Source: Terrihalobacillus insolitus (GTDB lineage: Bacteria > Bacillota > Bacilli > Bacillales > Amphibacillaceae). Taken from it: a stretch of DNA of 56,889 bases. The notes under the pieces were generated by a model that did no database searches, was not told the DNA's origin, and was given only the letters and a program-made list of their open reading frames with translations. Each line of letters opens with the position of its first letter. The stretch's first letter is position 1. The stretch covers positions 1 through 56,889 of the forward strand of contig NZ_JAMQKB010000018.1 of assembly GCF_028416575.1 (NCBI RefSeq), read 5' to 3'. This document shows positions 1 through 7,431 of the stretch, piece by piece. Position numbers and translations under genes: made by a program.

Positions 1-1338
1 TATCCCCGCTTTTTCAGCTCTCGCCTTAATGGCTGTTGTCATTTTGTTGTAAGCAAACATAGAGAGACGAAGGTTCGCTTTCTTATTGCCATAAGGATGA
101 GATGCTTTTGAAGTTGTTGTATCTAGCATTTCCATGGCAATTGGTTTCTTCAACCTTTCGGCAACGTTTACTAATTGAATGGCTTCTGCTTCGATTATTT
201 TTGTAATTTGACCAGAAGTTTTGCCGAAAATGTCAAATGTTTGAGTCCAAGAGGAAACAAGTTGTCCCTTCCCATTTATATTGGAAATCGCAAAGTGATC
301 CACATTGCAGTCAATGCCGATGACACCATCCGATTTAGAAAAATTACGATATTTCTTATCCTTTTCTCTTATGATACACTTAAAAATGTAATAGTCCCCA
401 TGGTCTTCTATAGACCACGCGATAGGTTGTCCATCTTTCTTTTTATTTTTACATTGATTTTGGGTTGCCATGGCGGCCTTAACTTTTTCTTGGCCATATG
501 AAAAATGCAGATTTGGAATTTCTATTTCCTTGCCTTCTGGTGTTTTGAAATGTAATGTGCGGTGTTCTGGATGGTAGTGAAATACAAAATTGCCTGAGGA
601 ACCATCTTTCCGACCTGAAATGGTCATCGTATGATAACGGGCTTGCTTCCATTTGTTCAACCATTGTTGACGGTCGTCCATATACTTGTCGTTTGTATAT
701 TGTGATTGAAATAGTCTTTTTGTTCCAAAGACGACACTAGGTATGATGGTTTGGAGTCGTTGTAAGTCTTGTTCCAATTTATGTCGTTTAAAGGTTAGAA
801 AACCAAGTCTTGCTTCTAACCTTTTGATTTCTGGTTCTAAGTAACTGTGTTCAAATTGATAGGGGTGATCATAGATGTCTGTTCGCTTCCTATACTTTAC
901 AACAAAGCGTTTCCCTTGTTTTTGTTCTTTCGTGTTCTTAGGGAAAGTAGGCTTACCCATGACAAAAGAAGCCTTCATCTTCTTTACCGTTGTTAGACGA
1001 CTTTTCACTTGCTTCTGTTTCGTTTTAACCGCCTGGATCTGTGCCTGTTTATTCGTTTTATATAATTTATTTAGCTCTTGCAAGCTTTTTTGTTTGGCCT
1101 TTGCTTCTTGCACGGCACTGTTTGCATAGTAGTCATCCAAACCAAAACGTTCTTTGACGGTGAGATGGATGGATTTATTTCGCTTGCTATGGCCAGAACG
1201 TTTTTCTTTCGTAGATGTATCAAAGGCAAAATGTTTGGCACGATTGAAGTTAACAAGAACATCCGTAATGGCGTTGACATATGTAACGGCAATCTTGTTT
1301 TTATAGACTCGATTAGAGAAGTACGTTTTTGTGCCCAT
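1..1338 (-). CDS. TnpB-related protein of IS200/IS605 type, C-terminus outside window
   Basis: An uninterrupted minus-strand frame of 446 codons enters from the left edge and has no stop inside the window, so the C-terminus is missing. The RuvC-I region shows GVIGIDCNVDHFAIS (catalytic Asp), followed by AMEMLD, which fits the RuvC-II Glu. The zinc finger and third acidic motif would lie outside the window. The long Lys/Gln-rich N-terminal part fits the large TnpB-related accessory proteins rather than the ~370-aa TnpB found at 29.2 kb. In the family, TnpB is an RNA-guided nuclease of insertion sequences. I chose the second ATG of ATGGCGATG because AAGGAG lies 7 nt upstream of it. No tnpA is visible on this side. 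Short plus-strand frames inside this region are shadows. Confidence 0.85.
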   Translation of the reverse strand, partial: MGTKTYFSNRVYKNKIAVTYVNAITDVLVNFNRAKHFAFDTSTKEKRSGHSKRNKSIHLTVKERFGLDDYYANSAVQEAKAKQKSLQELNKLYKTNKQAQIQAVKTKQKQVKSRLTTVKKMKASFVMGKPTFPKNTKEQKQGKRFVVKYRKRTDIYDHPYQFEHSYLEPEIKRLEARLGFLTFKRHKLEQDLQRLQTIIPSVVFGTKRLFQSQYTNDKYMDDRQQWLNKWKQARYHTMTISGRKDGSSGNFVFHYHPEHRTLHFKTPEGKEIEIPNLHFSYGQEKVKAAMATQNQCKNKKKDGQPIAWSIEDHGDYYIFKCIIREKDKKYRNFSKSDGVIGIDCNVDHFAISNINGKGQLVSSWTQTFDIFGKTSGQITKIIEAEAIQLVNVAERLKKPIAMEMLDTTTSKASHPYGNKKANLRLSMFAYNKMTTAIKARAEKAGI

Positions 1339-1366
1339 CGCCATTCTCCTTTCCCTTCATAACTGA

Positions 1367-1395
1367 ATGATATCAGAACAAACGTTCCGTGTCAA
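1367..1395 (-). promoter_or_regulatory. Sigma-A-type promoter of the tnpB-related gene
   Basis: On the minus strand TTGACA (1395-1390) and TATCAT (1372-1367) are separated by exactly 17 nt. They stand about 30 nt upstream of the start codon, which suggests that the gene has its own strong promoter. Confidence 0.6.
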
Positions 1396-1427
1396 CAAAA
1401 TTTCATCTCCTTCGAAAGGGCGATTCA

Positions 1428-1487
1428 TCCCCCACTTATTATTGGTGTTACCCACCCACCTTCATATAATGGAAGTGGGGGTCTTCT
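1428..1487 (-). repeat. IS605-type hairpin end upstream of tnpB
   Basis: On the minus strand CCCACTTC and GAAGGTGGG flank a short AT loop, followed by a GGTGGGTAAC stretch and another AAGTGGGGG. The same kind of sequence (GAAGCCCCCACTTC, then AAGTGG with a G-run) ends the IS605-like element near 29.13-29.18 kb. It is probably a subterminal imperfect palindrome of the IS carrying the tnpB at the left edge, or the end of a lost neighbour. The exact element border cannot be set from one copy. Confidence 0.45.
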
Positions 1488-1561
1488 CGCCCGTGAAAAG
1501 ATAAATCTAAAATATTTGTTTACCCTAACTTTAGGATAGTCACCTATTTTTTATGTATTTG

Positions 1562-1605
1562 TTGCACAATGTTGGCTGTTGGAATATAATTTGGTTAAAG
1601 GAAAC
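1562..1605 (+). promoter_or_regulatory. mntH promoter with MntR-like operator
   Basis: TTGCAC (1562-1567) and TATAAT (1585-1590) are spaced by 17 nt. Immediately overlapping the -10 box, 1590-1605 reads TTTGGTTAAAGGAAAC, which matches 13 of 16 positions of the Bacillus MntR box as I remember it (TTTGCCTTAAGGAAAC). A second inverted repeat, CCTAA-CT-TTAGG, lies at 1524-1535. The position fits Mn-dependent repression by MntR; the protein itself is not encoded in this window. Confidence 0.55.
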
Positions 1606-1651
1606 TTTTTATCGTTAACGAACAATTTATTGTGCGGAGGGTGAAAACAGC

Positions 1652-2929
1652 ATGCGAACAGACGCTATCAAAAGAAAAGGGATGATAAATGCCGCGCAAC
1701 AATCTCTAAATGGGCAATCACGGGGACTTAGAAGATTGCTACCCTTCTTAGGACCAGCGTTTATAGCGGCGGTAGCATATATTGATCCTGGGAACTTTGC
1801 GACCAATATCGCTGCTGGATCCCAATATGGGTATTTGTTGCTTTGGGTAGTATTATTATCCAATCTTATAGCCGTGTTAATACAATCAATGTCTGCTAAG
1901 CTCGGAATAGCAACAGGAAAAAATTTGCCTGAAATAGCTCGTGAACAGTTTCCAAAGCCTGTTTCTTTCGGTCTATGGATTCAAGGAGAATTAATTGTAA
2001 TCGCAACGGATTTAGCCGAATTTATTGGAGCTGCTCTTGGACTTTACTTGATTTTTGGATTACCTCTTCTACCTTCAGCCATTATAGCTGCTGTTGGATC
2101 CTTTGCTATTCTTGAATTACAAAGGAGAGGTGTTCGGTCACTCGAGGCAGGAATCACTGGGCTTGTATTCATTGTTGTCGTTGCTTTTGCGATTCAAGTG
2201 TTTTATGCAGAACCAGAAATAAATCCATTAGTTAATGGATTATTTATTCCAAGGTTTGCCGATGTTAACAGTGTCCTTCTTGCGGCAGGAATTCTAGGTG
2301 CAACAGTTATGCCACATGCTATTTATTTGCATTCTGCACTTACACAAAGACGGATTGTTGGTAAAGATGAGGAAGAACGTAAAAAGATTTTTCGTTTTGA
2401 ATTTATCGATATTGTGATCGCCATGATCATTGCAGGTGCTATCAATGCGAGTATGCTCATTGTAGCCGCATCTCTATTTTTTGAAAATGGTCTCGTTATA
2501 CAGGATTTGGACGTAGCATTTGAACAATTAGGTGTGCTAATAGGTCCGTTTGCAGGTGTTTTATTTGGCATAGGCCTTCTCACAGCAGGGCTATCAAGTT
2601 CAACAGTGGGGACAATGTCTGGGGATATTATCATGCAGGGTTTTATCCAAAGAAGGATCCCGTTATATTTAAGGCGGCTTATTACCATTACCCCTCCATT
2701 AATAATTATTGCACTAGGTATTAATGCAACAAAAGCACTCGTAATGAGCCAAGTTGTTTTATCATTTGGTATTGCATTTGCGTTAATTCCGTTAGTTATT
2801 TTTACAAGCAAACGTAGCATCATGGGTGGATTGGTAAATAAGCGCATAACGACAATAACAGCATGGATCCTATCCATTATTATTATTGCATTAAATATAT
2901 TTCTTCTTTATCAATCACTGTTCGGATAA
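1652..2929 (+). CDS. mntH: Nramp-family divalent metal (Mn2+) transporter
   Basis: 425 aa with about 11 hydrophobic segments. It belongs to the Nramp/MntH family, whose members take up Mn2+ (and other divalent cations) by proton symport at the cytoplasmic membrane. The metal-site signature DPGN is present in the first membrane segment (about residue 45) and MPHAIYLHS in the sixth (about residue 226). Length is normal for the family. The start ATG is preceded by GGAGGGTG at suitable distance. The gene stands alone, with a promoter and an MntR-like box upstream and a cluster of inverted repeats downstream that may end transcription. Confidence 0.93.
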   Translation: MRTDAIKRKGMINAAQQSLNGQSRGLRRLLPFLGPAFIAAVAYIDPGNFATNIAAGSQYGYLLLWVVLLSNLIAVLIQSMSAKLGIATGKNLPEIAREQFPKPVSFGLWIQGELIVIATDLAEFIGAALGLYLIFGLPLLPSAIIAAVGSFAILELQRRGVRSLEAGITGLVFIVVVAFAIQVFYAEPEINPLVNGLFIPRFADVNSVLLAAGILGATVMPHAIYLHSALTQRRIVGKDEEERKKIFRFEFIDIVIAMIIAGAINASMLIVAASLFFENGLVIQDLDVAFEQLGVLIGPFAGVLFGIGLLTAGLSSSTVGTMSGDIIMQGFIQRRIPLYLRRLITITPPLIIIALGINATKALVMSQVVLSFGIAFALIPLVIFTSKRSIMGGLVNKRITTITAWILSIIIIALNIFLLYQSLFG

Positions 2930-2984
2930 GTCAAAACGATATGCTAGCGATTCTGTCAAATATTAGAGGCAACGAAAAACTCTT

Positions 2985-3210
2985 AGCGGACTGAGATACC
3001 GCTATTTTCAGAATAATGCCTGAATTCCATGGTTAAGCGGACTCACAGGCCGTTATTCGCTATAAAAGGTCTATTAATGGTTCGCTTTTTGGCAATTAGC
3101 GGTATCTCAGTCCGCTAAACCCTCCAATACCATGGTTTTTTGCCGAATAACGGCCTCTGAGTCCGCTAAATATGCTAAGCGGACTGAGAGGCCGTTATTT
3201 TCAGAACAAG
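2985..3210. repeat. Cluster of five related 20-35 bp inverted/direct repeats
   Basis: Five copies of a motif close to AGCGGACTGAGAGGCCGTTA occur in 230 bp: forward at 2985, 3036 and 3178, reverse at about 3098-3116 and 3145-3167. Forward and reverse copies can pair into long hairpins, and CCATGG blocks next to some copies extend the pairing. The cluster fills the gap between the convergent genes mntH and the Met-rich exported protein, so it could act as a bidirectional terminator. It is otherwise a dispersed palindromic repeat of unknown origin. I see no reading frame in it. Confidence 0.75.
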
Positions 3211-3243
3211 GCCTTTAAAAACTCCGCAACCACTGCGTTTTAT

Positions 3244-3597
3244 TTATTTGAGTTCCTCACCTTCCATAGTTGACATTTTCTTCATTTTCTCAGCCATTTG
3301 ATCCATCATTTGTTTTATGTTCTCCATTTTTTTCATTTGCTGTTCAGACAACTTTCCAGAGTTCTGCAGTTCAGTGAATAGACTATTCATTTCTTTCATC
3401 ATCATTTGATGCTTATCCATCATTGTTTTCATTTGTTCTTTCATCATTTCCATTTTGTCGGAGCAGTTTTTTTCCTTCATCACCTCTGAATTAGTCGTAT
3501 CAACAGGAGCTTCTTCGTGAGCAGACACAGTTAAGGGAAGAGATACAGCTGCGGTGAACAAAAGTGTCAAAACAAGTTTAAGTATCCGATACCTCAT
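3244..3597 (-). CDS. Exported methionine-rich small protein
   Basis: 117 aa from the ATG that follows GGAGG by about 10 nt; a longer frame from 3639 is less likely. An N-terminal signal peptide (positive start, hydrophobic core, cleavage likely after VSA, before HEEAP) precedes a mature part with one Cys and an exceptional number of Met, Lys and Glu in a probable coiled coil (blocks such as MEMMKEQMKTMMDKHQMMM). I do not recognise a named family. Met-rich exported proteins often bind Cu(I) or Ag(I), but this is inference. The gene is divergent from the NhaC-type antiporter, whose cytoplasmic loop is also Met-rich. Confidence 0.75.
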   Translation of the reverse strand: MRYRILKLVLTLLFTAAVSLPLTVSAHEEAPVDTTNSEVMKEKNCSDKMEMMKEQMKTMMDKHQMMMKEMNSLFTELQNSGKLSEQQMKKMENIKQMMDQMAEKMKKMSTMEGEELK

Positions 3598-3749
3598 ATG
3601 ATCATCACCTCCATAAATTTGTAGTAAATACAACAACATTAGTTTATCTAAGTTTAAGGAAACTATGTATGTAATAAGTGAACTCTAGAATAACCTATTA
3701 AGGATTGGGGACAAATAAAGAATATAAAAATACAAAGGGTGAATTGTTG

Positions 3750-5282
3750 ATGGACTACGGATTATGGTTTTCTATTGCCCCATCTGTTATCGCTATTGTT
3801 TTGGCAACTTGGACAAAGCAGGTCATTCCATCTCTTTTAATCGGTTTATGGGTAGGTAGCTTTATTTTATCAGGCTCTTTTCTAGGATCCGTATCTCAAA
3901 CGGTTGATTATATTGTTGGCGTTTTATCTGATCCTGGAAATTTGGATGTTCTTCTATTTCTATACGTCTTTAGTGGCTTGGTTGCCCTTATCCAACTATC
4001 AGGTGGTGTACAAGCTTTTGCCAAAATGATGGATAACTTTATCGACAATGCAAAGAAAACGTTACTTGTCTCATGGTTATTGCTTCCGATTACCTTTATC
4101 GATTGTGGTTTTCGCGTTGTAGCAACAGGATCAATTATGAAACCGTTGGCAGATCGTTTTTCCGTATCACGAGAACGATTAGCCTATATGCTAAATAATT
4201 CGGCTAGTCCCGTAATTGTACTAATACCTGTTGCTACCACTTATATAGGTTACATCATTGGAGTGTTACGCAAAGGAATGGATGCTGGTGGAATAGAAGG
4301 TTCAGCGATGCAGTTGTTTTTATCTAGCATACCTTTTCAATTTTTTAGTTTTACTTCCGTAACCGTTGCCCTATTATCTGTTATCATTGGATGGAATTTC
4401 GGTAGTATGAAGAAATTGATTCAATCTGCACAAGGATCAGTAAAACAGAACGCTTCCTCCCGTCCTGCACATGCAATGGAAATGTCTGAGGAACTTGGAA
4501 ATACGGATAAAGCAGATTCGGCAAAAGATCAAATGGGTGTGACATCAAAAGGACAAATGGAAGATATGGACATGGGTATGGGGGAGCCCGCGTTGAAGCC
4601 TAGATTATCTAATTTGCTCATTCCAATTCTCGTTTTAATTCCGCTAAGTTTTTTTCTAATGTGGTGGAGTGGTCGACAGAAAACAGATGCAACAGGATTA
4701 ATGGAAGTGTTCACAGCAGCTGATCCATCTCGCTCGATGTTTTTAGCATTATTCCTTACAGTCATCTTAACTGGCGCAATCTACCTGATTCAAGGATTAA
4801 AATTGAAGGAAATGACAGATCGTTTTATTAAAGGCGGGAACAAACTAATGGTTACGATTGTTATTTTGGCGGTAGCTTGGCCCATTTCTGACGTTTCACA
4901 AGACTTAGGTTTAACTGAGCTTATTCAGACAACATTAGGTGGAACATTATCAGCTAGTTGGGTTCCATTACTCATTTTTGCAGTTACGGGTGCTGTCACA
5001 TATTTTATAGGATCTTCTTGGGGGGCATGGGCACTCATGATGCCCATTGCCATTCCATTAGCTGTAACAACAGGAGGCAGCCTTCCTATCGCGGCGGCTG
5101 CTGTATTATCTGGAGGAACTTTTGGAGATGTCACTTCACCCGTTTCTGGGATGACAGCCATGTCTGCCGGTGCTGCACAAGCTGATCATATGAAATACGT
5201 GAAGGCGATGACTCCGTACAATTTGCTAGCCGCATCATTGGCTGCAGCATTATTCTTAGTCATTCCTTTTATTATTTCCTAG
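3750..5282 (+). CDS. NhaC-type Na+/H+ antiporter family protein
   Basis: 510 aa multi-pass membrane protein resembling the Na_H_antiporter (NhaC) family, which exchanges Na+ for H+ or transports organic substrates. The C-terminal repeat has the family-like Gly/Ser/Thr-rich helices (GSSWGAWALMMPIAIPL, GGTFGDVTSPVSGMTAMSAG). The ATG at 3750 is preferred over 3705 because AAAGGGTG lies just upstream of it and the protein then begins at the first membrane segment. A hydrophilic insert around residues 235-275 is unusually rich in Met, Asp and Glu (MEDMDMGMGE). Substrate and direction cannot be decided from sequence. Confidence 0.8.
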   Translation: MDYGLWFSIAPSVIAIVLATWTKQVIPSLLIGLWVGSFILSGSFLGSVSQTVDYIVGVLSDPGNLDVLLFLYVFSGLVALIQLSGGVQAFAKMMDNFIDNAKKTLLVSWLLLPITFIDCGFRVVATGSIMKPLADRFSVSRERLAYMLNNSASPVIVLIPVATTYIGYIIGVLRKGMDAGGIEGSAMQLFLSSIPFQFFSFTSVTVALLSVIIGWNFGSMKKLIQSAQGSVKQNASSRPAHAMEMSEELGNTDKADSAKDQMGVTSKGQMEDMDMGMGEPALKPRLSNLLIPILVLIPLSFFLMWWSGRQKTDATGLMEVFTAADPSRSMFLALFLTVILTGAIYLIQGLKLKEMTDRFIKGGNKLMVTIVILAVAWPISDVSQDLGLTELIQTTLGGTLSASWVPLLIFAVTGAVTYFIGSSWGAWALMMPIAIPLAVTTGGSLPIAAAAVLSGGTFGDVTSPVSGMTAMSAGAAQADHMKYVKAMTPYNLLAASLAAALFLVIPFIIS

Positions 5283-5289
5283 AAGAGGA

Positions 5290-5433
5290 TGTTCAAAAAG
5301 TCACCAAATGATAAGCGGCGCATCTCTTCGTTGGCTTGTTTTTCCGTTACTCACGTATTAAAAGCATACGCTCCGTTACTCAAAACAGCGCCGCCTCGAC
5401 CTGCTTGCTTCTGATTTGTCGACTTTTTGAACA
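5290..5433. repeat. MITE-like repeat, copy A
   Basis: 144 bp bounded by the terminal inverted repeat TGTTCAAAAAGTC / GACTTTTTGAACA. The inside shares GCATCTCTTCGTTGGCTTG and GCCGCCTCGACCTGCTTGCT with copies at 26864 and 41968 (both in the opposite orientation). There is no transposase. Short frames read through it are artefacts. Confidence 0.85.
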
Positions 5434-5471
5434 CACACTAGAATAAGTCACAGTAGTAAGGAAGTGAAAAA

Positions 5472-5588
5472 ATGGATGAATTACTATATATAGTTGCTTT
5501 TGTGGTAGCGATAATCGGAGCATTTTCATTTCTTCGGTATAGTAAATTGAACAAACAAAGAGGGGAAAAAAAGATAAATAAGAGGTAG
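5472..5588 (+). CDS. 38-aa single-pass membrane peptide
   Basis: A short frame begins with ATG after AAGGAAGTG and encodes one hydrophobic helix (LLYIVAFVVAIIGAFSFL) followed by a Lys/Arg-rich tail. Ribosome site and topology support a real small membrane protein, but no family is recognised and it might be a spurious frame. It lies downstream of the antiporter and MITE copy A and is convergent with the CcdA-like gene. Confidence 0.45.
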   Translation: MDELLYIVAFVVAIIGAFSFLRYSKLNKQRGEKKINKR

Positions 5589-5683
5589 GCATTTTGGGGA
5601 GGGTGCATTTGCTCTCATGAAAGCAAATGCACTCAAACCATTTGTTACTCATTGTTTCCATATACCGATGCCCCACTATAACA

Positions 5684-6469
5684 TTACATAAACCAATAAG
5701 TGAACGTATCGTTAATTCCCGCTAACAGAAATATGATTGCAGCTACTTTTGTCATCCATCGATTGAACGATTTCGACTTTTTAAAGTACTTTTCTTTAAT
5801 AATGTCAGTACTATCAATTAAGATAAGCACAAATACAATCAGCGGAACCGTCGTCCCTAATGCAAAAACGGTAGGTAATAGTATCCCTCCTGAAGTTTGG
5901 ATACCTAATGGAATGAGCAGCCCAAAAAACAACCATACTAACGTCGGACAAAAAGCCAGTGCAAAAGCAATACCAAATCCAAATGCTCCTACAGGGGATC
6001 CTTCTGGCATTTTACTTTTCAGCCATTCGCTAACTCTTGTCCCAAATGAAACACGAAACCGTGAAAAACCGAGAAAATATAACCCTGCCAAAATCATGAT
6101 CGGGCCAATAATCTTTCTAATCATAACAAGAATGGAAGTGTTTCCATTCACTGTTGTTAACTGTACGCCTAAATAAATTGCCACACCGCCAACAAGGGTA
6201 TAAATCAATGTTTTACCAGCAATAAAAGCAAACATTTGTATCAATGTCTTCTTTTTGTTCGTTGCGTCCCGTGAGACAAACGCAAGTGCACTTGCATTTG
6301 TCGTTAATTGACATGGTGATGTAGTTGCAGCGAGACCTAGTAATAATGCAGTCAAAATTGGAATGTTCCACTGGTTTGTAATGTTAATAATAGGCTCTGC
6401 TACCTTTACCCCCATTTGTGTCAAAAACGAATACCATTGTATACTTAAATCACTGAGAAATTCCCCCAT
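5684..6469 (-). CDS. CcdA/DsbD-like membrane thiol-disulfide protein
   Basis: 261 aa with about six or seven membrane helices. Two helices carry cysteines in family-like settings, SPCQL (about residue 53) and AFCPTL (about residue 173), the positions used by CcdA/DsbD-type proteins to move reducing equivalents from cytosolic thioredoxin to the outer face of the membrane. Start ATG follows GAGGGATAGAA. It lies downstream of the RnfD-like protein and the UGA-containing redoxin, which fits a role in keeping that redoxin reduced. A TSUP-type exporter is a less likely reading. Confidence 0.75.
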   Translation of the reverse strand: MGEFLSDLSIQWYSFLTQMGVKVAEPIINITNQWNIPILTALLLGLAATTSPCQLTTNASALAFVSRDATNKKKTLIQMFAFIAGKTLIYTLVGGVAIYLGVQLTTVNGNTSILVMIRKIIGPIMILAGLYFLGFSRFRVSFGTRVSEWLKSKMPEGSPVGAFGFGIAFALAFCPTLVWLFFGLLIPLGIQTSGGILLPTVFALGTTVPLIVFVLILIDSTDIIKEKYFKKSKSFNRWMTKVAAIIFLLAGINDTFTYWFM

Positions 6470-6530
6470 TTCTATCCCTCACTTTCACCTGCTTGACATT
6501 ATTGCATTCATTCTACTTACTCAGAATTCG

Positions 6531-6600
6531 AGCGAACTCGTTTCAGCAAGCTGAAACATCGGGGAATCAGATGGAGTCTCGACTCCACCTGATTGGAAAT
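6531..6600 (-). repeat. 70-bp double-hairpin repeat, copy 1
   Basis: Read on the minus strand, an imperfect hairpin AATCAGGTGGAGTC...GACTCCATCTGATT is followed by a second hairpin GTTTCAGC-TT-GCTGAAAC and then GAGTTCGCT. A 70-bp copy with the same layout is at 40956-41025 and half a copy at 31917-31943. Here it sits between the RnfD-like and CcdA-like genes and may act as an mRNA processing or attenuation signal. Confidence 0.75.
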
Positions 6601-6627
6601 AAGCCATTTTAAGATTACCTATATTCT

Positions 6628-7431
6628 TTAGGTGACAACCGAACGATTGCGATTTTTTGGCAATAGTTTGGTTGATTCTCCTATTCTCCATAACACTCGA
6701 ACCAAACAAACAACAGCTAGGCTAATAAACAAGGCACTATGAACCTCTAGCTGAATCATTACTTGTCCTAAGATTGCTACAACCGAACCAAAAAATATTT
6801 GTCCTTTTTTACTATTCGGTGATGTCTTAGGGTCTGTAATCATAAAAAAGGTGAAGATTAAAAGCCCACCCCACATGAACTCATTGAATATTGCTTGAAA
6901 TGTTTTGTCCCATATTAACATTCGAACTAAACCGCCCAATAAGAATGCAGATAAAAAGGAAGCAATGACAGGAAAACGACTCACCTTATAAACCATGTAA
7001 ATTCCTGCCGTAATAATCACAAAGAGTAATGCCCAAATAAATCCCCATTGAAGTGGTGCTGTTGCAACGGTTATTGGGTATAAAAGTGCAACAACAACGA
7101 TTCCAATATTAGATGGATTAAAGATATGATTGCCATCATAACGGATCCAATGTTTTGAACCAATCGCAATAATAGATGCCATTAAAAAAGGTGTCACCGT
7201 ATCAGCCCTTAATAACAAAGCAATGCTCAGTGCTGTTATAATGGAACTTTTAGGAAATATAAGTTTGGCTTCTTTTGCATAAATTATCCCCACTTCCAAT
7301 AACATACACACTACAAGTGTAACGATAACTTGTATTAGTGTTACTCTAAACTGCAAATAGACTAACCCTAATACAGTAAAACCAGTTAAGACTAAGATCT
7401 GGGCTATCCTAGGATCACGGATTTTTATCAT
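6628..7431 (-). CDS. RnfD/NqrB-like membrane protein
   Basis: 267 aa, about nine or ten membrane helices. The block HIFNPSNIGIV after a G-K/H-rich loop matches the NPFNPA region of RnfD and NqrB, membrane subunits of Rnf and Na+-NQR electron-transfer complexes. It is shorter than true RnfD (about 320-350 aa) and I see no SGAT-type flavinylation motif, so covalent FMN is doubtful. The ATG overlaps the stop of the redoxin gene (ATGA), showing translational coupling. No other rnf/nqr subunit is nearby, so it probably serves a small dedicated redox module rather than a full pump. Confidence 0.7.
   Translation of the reverse strand: MIKIRDPRIAQILVLTGFTVLGLVYLQFRVTLIQVIVTLVVCMLLEVGIIYAKEAKLIFPKSSIITALSIALLLRADTVTPFLMASIIAIGSKHWIRYDGNHIFNPSNIGIVVVALLYPITVATAPLQWGFIWALLFVIITAGIYMVYKVSRFPVIASFLSAFLLGGLVRMLIWDKTFQAIFNEFMWGGLLIFTFFMITDPKTSPNSKKGQIFFGSVVAILGQVMIQLEVHSALFISLAVVCLVRVLWRIGESTKLLPKNRNRSVVT

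Noticed and set aside
479..1362. Short frames on both strands inside the left-edge tnpB gene
   Set aside because: They are shadows of the continuous minus-strand tnpB-related frame, which is open over the entire 1-1338 region and encodes RuvC motifs.
5380..5676. 98-aa minus-strand frame ending in CSKSRQIRSKQVEAALF
   Set aside because: Its C-terminal part is the MITE repeat; the same translation appears at other copies. It has no ribosome site and no recognisable domain.
6628..7431. Part of a complete Rnf or Na+-NQR complex
   Set aside because: No other rnf or nqr subunit is adjacent, the protein is short and lacks a visible SGAT-type flavinylation motif.
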